46,819 bases of DNA from JAWWBN01 sp033720955. GTDB taxonomy: Bacteria; Acidobacteriota; Thermoanaerobaculia; Multivoradales; JAHEKO01. Each line of letters opens with the position of its first letter. Position 1 is the stretch's first letter. The notes below the pieces were generated by a model. It had not been told where the DNA came from. It did not search any database and saw only the letters and a list, made by a program, of their open reading frames with translations. The stretch lies in assembly GCA_033720955.1 (NCBI GenBank), contig JAWWBN010000002.1, forward strand, positions 1 through 46,819, given 5' to 3'. The position numbers and the translations under genes were made by a program. Positions 41,233-46,819 of the stretch are shown piece after piece.

Positions 41233-42648
41233 TCAGCCCTCTTCCTCGATCCTCCAGAGCGTCAGGAAGCGCTCGTCCTTCACCAGCACCGAGCTGCCCA
41301 CCAGCGCCGGGTAGGCCCAGGTGGGCGAGTCGGCGACGGCGTAGCTGGCGACGGTCTCGAGCGCCGCGCCGCGCTTCGCGAGGACGACCAGCGAGCCGTC
41401 GTCCTTGAGGGCCAGGAGGTGGTCGCCGGCCAGGACCACGGCGGCGGACTCGCCCTGGCGGCCCTCGCCGGCCCAGAGGGTCTCGCCGGTGGCGGCGTCC
41501 AGGGTGGCGAACTGACCCTTCTTCGACAGAAAGAAGCCGTAGAGGCGGTCGCCGTCGAGCACGGGGGTGGTGAGCCACTGGGTGAGCTCGGCGTTCTCCC
41601 AAGCCGGCTCGGCGGACCAGGAGTCGCCCTGCCGGGAGATCCGGAGCGCGAAGGTCGGGCCGCGATAGCGGGAGAGGATCACCAGGTCGTCCTTGAGGAC
41701 GGGAGTCGCCTGGTGTGCGTCGTTCTCGATCTCGAAGCTCCACAGCAGCCGACCCGTGGCCAGCTCCAGCCCCACCACCGCGGTGCGGGTCATGGTGACG
41801 ACCTGGGGCTCGCCGTGAAGCGTCGCCGCCACCGGGGAGGAGTAGGCGACGGTCGGACCGCTCCATCGCCACCGCTCCTCGCCGGTGCTGTGGTCGAAGG
41901 CGATCACCAGGCCCTCGGTGAGGTTCCCCACGTGCACGACGCCGAGGTCGCCGCTCACCAGGGGCGAGGCGGCGGCGCCGTAGTAGTTGCCGCCGCCGCC
42001 CCGGGCGGAGGTCTCGAGACCCTCGGGGTTGAGACCCATGCCGCACGAGGGGCAGTTGCCCGGCTCGTCGAAGGCGTGGCCGTCGTGGTCGCACCCGCAG
42101 GGGCGGCAGTAGTACTTGACCTCGGCGGGCAGCTCGACGGGAAGGTAGTGGCGCCGCCAGAGCGGCCGCCCGTCCGCGGCCGCGAAGGCGGAGAGCACCC
42201 GGTCCACCCCCAGGGTGAGGAGCCGGTCGCCGTGGACCACGGGGGTGGCGAAGGGACCCTTGCCCTGCGACACCGGGTAGAGACGCGGCCGGATGGCGCC
42301 GCCGTTGGCGAAGAAGCGCGAGAGGTAGCTCCGACGCCAGACCAGGGAGCCGTCCTCCAGGTCGAAGCCGCGGACCAGCTCCTCGTCCCCGGCGCGGGTC
42401 AGAAGAAAGACGCGTCCGCCGGCGACCACGGGCGAGGACAGGCCTGCCCCCACCTCGACCCGCCAGACCCGGGTCAGCTCGGCGGGCCAGGCTGCCGGGG
42501 CGTCGAGGCCGGCGTGCCGGGCGGCGCGGCGGGGTCCCCGCCACTCGGGCCACCCGTCGGAGCGGGCCGCCGGCGCGGCGGCGAAGAGCGTCGCCGCCAG
42601 CATCGACAGAACGATGACCACGACGCGCCGCTCTCCGTGACCGGGCAT
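41233..42648 (-). CDS. PQQ-type beta-propeller with inserted zinc-ribbon segment
   Basis: This 471-residue secreted protein has a signal peptide and the mature start GWPEWRGP. Blades read EDGSLVWRRS, ADGRPLWRRHY, STGEERWRW, LATGRLLWSFE and ATGETLWAGE. Unlike its paralogue at 37509-38786, it has an insert near residues 170-210 with YYCRPCGCDHDGHAF and NCPSCGMGLNP. This matches the heavy-metal-binding HMBD/zinc-ribbon pattern of copper and silver resistance proteins (CPMH...CPKCGM). It may bind a soft metal ion or sense metal. It is divergent from the cupin gene. Confidence 0.85.
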   Translation of the reverse strand: MPGHGERRVVVIVLSMLAATLFAAAPAARSDGWPEWRGPRRAARHAGLDAPAAWPAELTRVWRVEVGAGLSSPVVAGGRVFLLTRAGDEELVRGFDLEDGSLVWRRSYLSRFFANGGAIRPRLYPVSQGKGPFATPVVHGDRLLTLGVDRVLSAFAAADGRPLWRRHYLPVELPAEVKYYCRPCGCDHDGHAFDEPGNCPSCGMGLNPEGLETSARGGGGNYYGAAASPLVSGDLGVVHVGNLTEGLVIAFDHSTGEERWRWSGPTVAYSSPVAATLHGEPQVVTMTRTAVVGLELATGRLLWSFEIENDAHQATPVLKDDLVILSRYRGPTFALRISRQGDSWSAEPAWENAELTQWLTTPVLDGDRLYGFFLSKKGQFATLDAATGETLWAGEGRQGESAAVVLAGDHLLALKDDGSLVVLAKRGAALETVASYAVADSPTWAYPALVGSSVLVKDERFLTLWRIEEEG

Positions 42649-42761
42649 GGCGCTCCATCCTACTGTGAGCGACGGTCCCCGGCCGGACCCGCGGGCGGGA
42701 CGCGCAGGGTGGCGAGCCTCGGCTTCGACAGCGCAGAATCGCCCCGACCAAGGAGGGATGC

Positions 42762-43169
42762 ATGAGCCCCGCCCGCCGCACCGCCCTGCCCGCCATCGCG
42801 CTGCTCCTGCTGATCGGGATGCCGCCGAGTGCTCCGGCCCGCCCCGGCCCCGAGGCTTCGGCGTCGCCCTGCGCTGCGGAGCCCGCCCGCCGGGTCGTGC
42901 TGGAGGACGACTCGTGGCGGATGGTGGAGATCACCTATCCGCCCGGCAGCGAGAGCGGCGTCCACGAGCACCCCTGGCCGCGGACGGTCTACGTGCTCGA
43001 GGGCGGGACGCTGGAGCTGATCGGCGAGGATGGAGCGGTTCGCACCGTGGCGGTGAGCGCGGGCGACGCCCAGGCGCGAGGGCCGGAGAGGCACCGGGTC
43101 CGTAACCCGGGGGAGACGGCGGTACGGGTGCTGGAGACGGAGTGGAAGCGGGGTGGCCCCGCGGGGTAG
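42762..43169 (+). CDS. Small secreted cupin-domain protein
   Basis: This 135-residue protein starts at ATG 42762 just behind AGGAGGG. A signal peptide is followed by one conserved cupin barrel: WRMVEITYPPGSESGVHEHPW holds the first metal-ligand pair (His-x-His), followed by TVYVLEGGTLELIGEDG. The second motif reads ARGPERHRVRNPGETAVRVLETEW. Single-domain cupins of this size bind a metal and a small ligand, for example in detoxification or isomerase roles. No substrate can be named. Confidence 0.85.
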   Translation: MSPARRTALPAIALLLLIGMPPSAPARPGPEASASPCAAEPARRVVLEDDSWRMVEITYPPGSESGVHEHPWPRTVYVLEGGTLELIGEDGAVRTVAVSAGDAQARGPERHRVRNPGETAVRVLETEWKRGGPAG

Positions 43170-43281
43170 GGGCGCGTTGGGACCGGTGGCGCCCGAGACC
43201 GCCGCGGCGGCGGTTCGGTCTAGACTGTGATCGCGGCGTCGGCGGCCAGCCGGTCCGTGAGAACGACGAGGGAGGACGAGC

Positions 43282-43554
43282 ATGCCCAAGTACGTGATCG
43301 AGAGAGAGATCGGGGGAGCCGGGAGCCTGTCCCCGGAGGAGCTGCAGGCGATCTCGCAGAAGTCCTGCGGCGTGCTTCGCGGGATGGGGCCCCAGATCCA
43401 GTGGGTCCACAGCTACGTCACCGACGACAAGATCTACTGCGTCTACGTGGCGCCCGACGAGGCGTCCGTGCGCGAGCACGCCCGGCAGGGCGGCTTCCCG
43501 GCCGACGCGGTGTCGAGGGTGCGCTCGGTGATCGATCCGACCACGGCCGAGTAG
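43282..43554 (+). CDS. DUF4242 (SCO4226-like) small protein
   Basis: This 90-residue protein starts at an ATG with GAGGGAGG upstream. KYVIEREIGGAGSLSPEELQ, QIQWVHSYVTDDKIYCVYVAP and HARQGGFPADAVSRVRSVIDP cover the whole DUF4242 ferredoxin-like fold. The Streptomyces SCO4226 relative binds nickel. It lies 112 bp after the cupin gene on the same strand and converges with the sulfatase-like gene. Confidence 0.88.
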   Translation: MPKYVIEREIGGAGSLSPEELQAISQKSCGVLRGMGPQIQWVHSYVTDDKIYCVYVAPDEASVREHARQGGFPADAVSRVRSVIDPTTAE

Positions 43555-43634
43555 AGCCCCCGGCCGCTTCGGTTGGATCGGCGGCTGCCCGGGCGGGCGG
43601 TCCCCGAGGCGGATGCGCCCGCTCCTCACGCGCT

Positions 43635-45272
43635 TCAGCGCGTCTCGCCGCCGTCGCTTCCCGCTGCCTCCAGCCCCACCGCCTCCGGGCGGGCGAGCGG
43701 CTCGCTGGGGCGGGGTGCGAGCCGGCCGGCCAATCCGCGGCGGCGCTCCGCGTCCGCCTCCAGCTCCTCCTCGGCCAGTGGATCGGCCCCCAGGTCGAAC
43801 ACCTCGAGGCGGGAGATCGTCGGGCCGCGGACCTTGAAGGAGAGACAGCGGGCGTCCGGGTCCTCCGGGACCTCGCAGTCGGCGGCAGCGAGGGTGATGC
43901 GGCGGCGTCCAGGTCCGGTGGCCGGCGGGAGGGGGGCGCGGATCCACCGGGCCGGGACCTCGTACCGGCCGGCCGGGGCACCGGCCACCGCGACCTCCAC
44001 CGTCCGCGGGGTGCGGTACGAGACGATCTGGATCTCCGTGTCGTGCTCGTCCACGTCGAAGACGGCGACGCGACGGATCCAGGTGCCGTCGGCCTCGGGG
44101 ACCCAGCTCGTCTCGACCGCCATCGTCGGGCCGTTCTCGCCGCCCACCACGACGCCGCGCTGGATCCGCATCTCGTCGCCCGCCTCGACACGGGCCCAGC
44201 CGCCTCCCGCCCCCCCGGCGTCGGGCGCCCCGGTCCGGCCGCGGGCGGTCCCGGCCTCCCCTCCCAGCAGAGGGGTGAGGTCCACTCCCGAGGTCGGGGC
44301 GGCGGGGCGGAGAGCGGCGATCCGCGCCAGGGTCGCGGCGACATCCGTCGTCTGTACGACTCTCTCGATCCGCTGCCCGGGCTCGACCGCCGGGTGGAGG
44401 ACGATCAGCGGCACCCGGCTCGTCTCCGGGTAGAGCTGGCCGTGGCCGAGCCGGCCGTGCTCACCCAGCTCGTAGCCGTGGGCGGCGGTCAGCACCACCG
44501 TGGTCTCGGCCAAGAGCCCCTGGGCCTCGAGGTGCTCGAAGAGCGCGCCCACCAGCTCGGCCACCCGCCGGAGTCGCTCGTCGTACCACCGGTGGGCTGT
44601 CTCCGGGTCCGCCGGCTCGCCCTCGCCGCCCGCCATCTGGAGCTGCAGGTAGGCGAAGAACGGGCCGTTCGCGGCCGGGCCGGCCAGGAAGCCCAGGAGG
44701 CCGTCGATCGCCTCCTCGGCCTGCGTCTCCGGAGAGACGCTTCCGTCCCCCGGCTCGGCCAGGCCGCCGTACCGGCCGAAGCCGCGGTCGCCGCCCCACC
44801 TGGGCGAGAGCCAGGTCGAGGTGGTGAAGGCGGCCGTCAGGTGGCCGTTGGCGGCGAAGCGCTCGGGCAGGGTGGGCAGGTGGCGGGAGAGACGCAGGCC
44901 CGGCGGGTAGACCCCGTGCTCGGCCGGACTCAGGCCGCTCAGGAGCGTGGTGGCGGCGGTCAGGGTCTCCGGGTGCGGGGTGAAGGCGTTCAGGAAGACC
45001 GCGCCCCTCTCGGCCAGACGGTCGAGCTCGGGGGCCGCGTCCGAGGCCGGACGGGCGGAGACGCTTCCCTCGGGGGACGGCGCCCGCCAGGCCGCCAGCC
45101 GGTCGGCGCGCAGCCCGTCGATGGACAGGAGGAGGTAGCCGCGGGTGGGAGCCAGGCCGTCGCGCGGGACGTCGCCCGGCGCGCAGCCGACGAAGATGGC
45201 GAGAAGCGCCGACACGACGAGGGTCGCCGCGCGGCAGCGACCGCGCCACGCCGACGGTCCGAGGGGACTCAT
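43635..45272 (-). CDS. Sulfatase-like (alkaline phosphatase superfamily) lipoprotein with Thr at the nucleophile position
   Basis: This 545-residue protein starts at ATG 45272 and has a lipobox (LAIFVGC, Cys30). LLLSIDGLRADRL carries the first metal Asp (52), and AAHGYELGEHGRLGHG carries the metal-binding His/Glu set. The segment aligned with the sulfatase CxPSR nucleophile is PETLTAATTLLSGL, with Thr103 in place of Cys or Ser. This excludes formylglycine chemistry but suits phosphotransfer or phosphodiester cleavage, as in lipid-headgroup transferases. The last 150 residues form a beta-domain. It is likely anchored on the periplasmic side. The gene next to it encodes a multi-pass membrane protein. 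Confidence 0.86.
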   Translation of the reverse strand: MSPLGPSAWRGRCRAATLVVSALLAIFVGCAPGDVPRDGLAPTRGYLLLSIDGLRADRLAAWRAPSPEGSVSARPASDAAPELDRLAERGAVFLNAFTPHPETLTAATTLLSGLSPAEHGVYPPGLRLSRHLPTLPERFAANGHLTAAFTTSTWLSPRWGGDRGFGRYGGLAEPGDGSVSPETQAEEAIDGLLGFLAGPAANGPFFAYLQLQMAGGEGEPADPETAHRWYDERLRRVAELVGALFEHLEAQGLLAETTVVLTAAHGYELGEHGRLGHGQLYPETSRVPLIVLHPAVEPGQRIERVVQTTDVAATLARIAALRPAAPTSGVDLTPLLGGEAGTARGRTGAPDAGGAGGGWARVEAGDEMRIQRGVVVGGENGPTMAVETSWVPEADGTWIRRVAVFDVDEHDTEIQIVSYRTPRTVEVAVAGAPAGRYEVPARWIRAPLPPATGPGRRRITLAAADCEVPEDPDARCLSFKVRGPTISRLEVFDLGADPLAEEELEADAERRRGLAGRLAPRPSEPLARPEAVGLEAAGSDGGETR

Positions 45273-45394
45273 CGGGCGCCCCCGACCTCCCCCGTCAGCG
45301 ACCCGTCTCGCGGCCCGGGGCTCGGCCGGCGCCGCCGGGCCGCAGCGGCCGTCGGCCCACCATCGCCATCGCCCTGGACCCATCCCGGCCACCG

Positions 45395-46819
45395 TCAGTA
45401 GAGCGCCGGGAGCACGTCGATCGGGATCTCCCGGGTCTCCCCACCCCGCTGCGACAGCCAGCCGATCTGGTCGCGCCAGGCGTCCAGAACCAGGACGTAG
45501 CTGCCGGGCTGCTCCGGCGCCGCCAGGGACACCCTCGCCCGCGCCGACGCCCCCGGCGGCAGGTCGCGGCCCAGCGAGCTGCGCAGACCCTCGGCCTGCA
45601 TGGTGACGCCGTTGGCCGCCCGCCACCGGTACGACACCCGCACCGGCAGCTTTCTGCGGAAGTGCCACTCCCTCGCGCCCCGATTCTCGATCTCGGCCAG
45701 GAACTGGAGCTCGTCGCCCGCCCGCACCTGGTGCGGGAAGCGCACCCGCCCCCCGCCCACCCGGGACCCGGGCCGCGCCCTCACCTCGCCGTCGAAGCCC
45801 AGGAAGACGATCTGCGCGCCCAGATAGAACTGCGGCTGGACCACCTCGCCGCCCGGATGCCGGGGGTTGCGCCCCGTGGCCGTGGTGACGTCGAGCAGGT
45901 AGGTGGCGTAGCGCACGTCGTAGCGCGACCACCGCTTGGCCGGCCGCGCCGGCAGCTCCACTACCCGTCGGCGGTCCTCCTCGGTGGGCCCGTCGAGGAC
46001 CAGGCGCTCCGTCGCTCCCCCCAGATCCAGCTCCACCACGTTGTCGGGGGCGAAGCTCGACACCTCCAGGGTGAGGCTCTCGAACGGCGCCTGGGTGGTG
46101 ATCCAGATCCTGGTGGTCGCGGCCCCCCGCACCCAGACCGCCCGCTCGGCGGCGTCGGCCACGCGGAAGAGGTCCCTGCGGCCGCTGATCGACGCCCCCA
46201 GGGTGCCGAAGCCGTCGTAGCCGGGGATCGACTCGACCAGGGTCAGCTCGCGCGGGAAGAGGTCGAAGACGGCGCCCCGCACGTGCGACTGCAGCGTGGG
46301 CTCGGGCACCGGAGCGCCGTACGGGGTGAAGAGCAGCGGGCCCAGGAAGAGGCCGGCCAGCACCGAGCCGGGCACCACGATCCAGTCCGGCCTGACCACC
46401 GTCACCAGGAAGAGCAGCGCCGGATAGGCGTTCACGAAGTACCGGTTGCCCACGAAGCCGGAGCCGCCGTGCCAGTTGTAGTGAATCCAGATGACGAAGA
46501 AGAGGGCCACGATGGCCAGGGACGCGAGGGTCAGCCAGCGGTCCGGCGAGCCGCGCCCGTGGAGGAGGAAGAGCAGCGCCGCGGCCACGCCGAAGGGCAT
46601 GTAGAGGAGGAGCCCGGTGTGCTTGCCGAAGAAGAAGTAGACGAGGTTCTCCTTGAGCATGGGCGGGAAGAGCTCGGGCACCCGGGCCAGCCAGTCGTAG
46701 CTGGCGAACTCCTGGCCCTTCTGGGCCACCGTGCGCCGGTTGAGCTCCGCCATGAGCTCGAAGGTCTCCTCGACCCCTGCCGGGTCGTCTACCTTGATTC
46801 CGGCGCGAGCCGCTCCCAG
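45395..46819 (-). CDS. Multi-pass membrane protein with large C-terminal beta domain, 5' truncated
   Basis: The frame is open to the right end of the window; 22 more codons precede the ATG at 46753, so the true start lies outside. About six hydrophobic helices come first (YFFFGKHTGLLLYMPFGVAA, LASLAIVALFFVIWIHYNW, YPALLFLVTVVRPDW, VLAGLFLGPLLFTPYG). The last 280 residues form a soluble region with two beta-sandwich-like units (LTLEVSSFAPDNVVELDLGG, YRWRAANGVTMQAEGL). The shape resembles the C-terminal half of GT-C glycosyltransferases or dolichol-mannosyltransferase-like proteins, but the catalytic Asp region would lie outside the window. It is followed 122 bp later by the sulfatase-like lipoprotein gene, which points to envelope glycan or lipid modification. 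Confidence 0.72.
   Translation of the reverse strand: MGAARAGIKVDDPAGVEETFELMAELNRRTVAQKGQEFASYDWLARVPELFPPMLKENLVYFFFGKHTGLLLYMPFGVAAALLFLLHGRGSPDRWLTLASLAIVALFFVIWIHYNWHGGSGFVGNRYFVNAYPALLFLVTVVRPDWIVVPGSVLAGLFLGPLLFTPYGAPVPEPTLQSHVRGAVFDLFPRELTLVESIPGYDGFGTLGASISGRRDLFRVADAAERAVWVRGAATTRIWITTQAPFESLTLEVSSFAPDNVVELDLGGATERLVLDGPTEEDRRRVVELPARPAKRWSRYDVRYATYLLDVTTATGRNPRHPGGEVVQPQFYLGAQIVFLGFDGEVRARPGSRVGGGRVRFPHQVRAGDELQFLAEIENRGAREWHFRRKLPVRVSYRWRAANGVTMQAEGLRSSLGRDLPPGASARARVSLAAPEQPGSYVLVLDAWRDQIGWLSQRGGETREIPIDVLPALY

Overview
The window is about 46.8 kb of very GC-rich bacterial DNA, densely packed with protein genes on both strands. I saw no rRNA, tRNA, CRISPR array or insertion sequence. 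Many products are secreted, lipid-anchored or outer-membrane proteins: TolB-type and PQQ-type beta-propellers, a TorF-like porin, a DUF3187 protein, a sulfatase-like lipoprotein and an arylsulfotransferase-like protein ending in LRTLGYVD. Gene content and codon use suggest a diderm of the Acidobacteriota (Thermoanaerobaculia-like). This is an inference from gene style, not from a marker gene.

Layout. 0-9.6 kb: the 3' part of a large secreted protein with Cys-rich repeats, an endonuclease V-like protein lacking most catalytic residues, a fused FAD/Fe-S glycolate/D-lactate-type oxidoreductase, an unrecognised secreted protein and a TolB-like propeller. 9.8-18.5 kb: envelope and stress genes, comprising a subtilase lipoprotein with no oxyanion-hole Asn, a TorF-like porin, an ECF sigma factor with a membrane anti-sigma factor, a DUF3187 protein, a coiled-coil lipoprotein, two alpha/beta hydrolases and an ASST-like lipoprotein.

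18.6-36 kb looks like specialised metabolism. A kinase-fold (MchC/SelO-like) protein diverges from a 153-residue peptide built of a 50-residue leader plus about 25 [S/G]-A-E-x tetrapeptides. These are followed by a VOC protein, an Fe(II)/2OG oxygenase, a PhyH oxygenase, a radical SAM protein, a CmcI-type methyltransferase fused to a SnoaL-like domain, a sulfotransferase and an MDR dehydrogenase. Next come a WD40 protein, a GTP cyclohydrolase II whose RibB half is degenerate, a PhyH oxygenase with an N-terminal Nif11-like domain, an NAD-dependent epimerase, two methyltransferases and a DUF115/MptE-like protein. The best candidate for an undescribed system is the repeat peptide with its divergent kinase-fold partner, possibly a RiPP-like pathway. 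The WD40-GCHII pair may be a second pathway resembling the toxB/toxC pair of toxoflavin synthesis.

36-46.8 kb returns to envelope functions: an MscS channel, a small membrane protein, two paralogous PQQ-type propellers flanking a solo RnfD-like protein and a frameshifted DUF2330 protein, a cupin, a DUF4242 protein, a sulfatase-like lipoprotein and a truncated multi-pass membrane protein running off the right end. Product calls rest on reading motifs by eye; no database search was possible.
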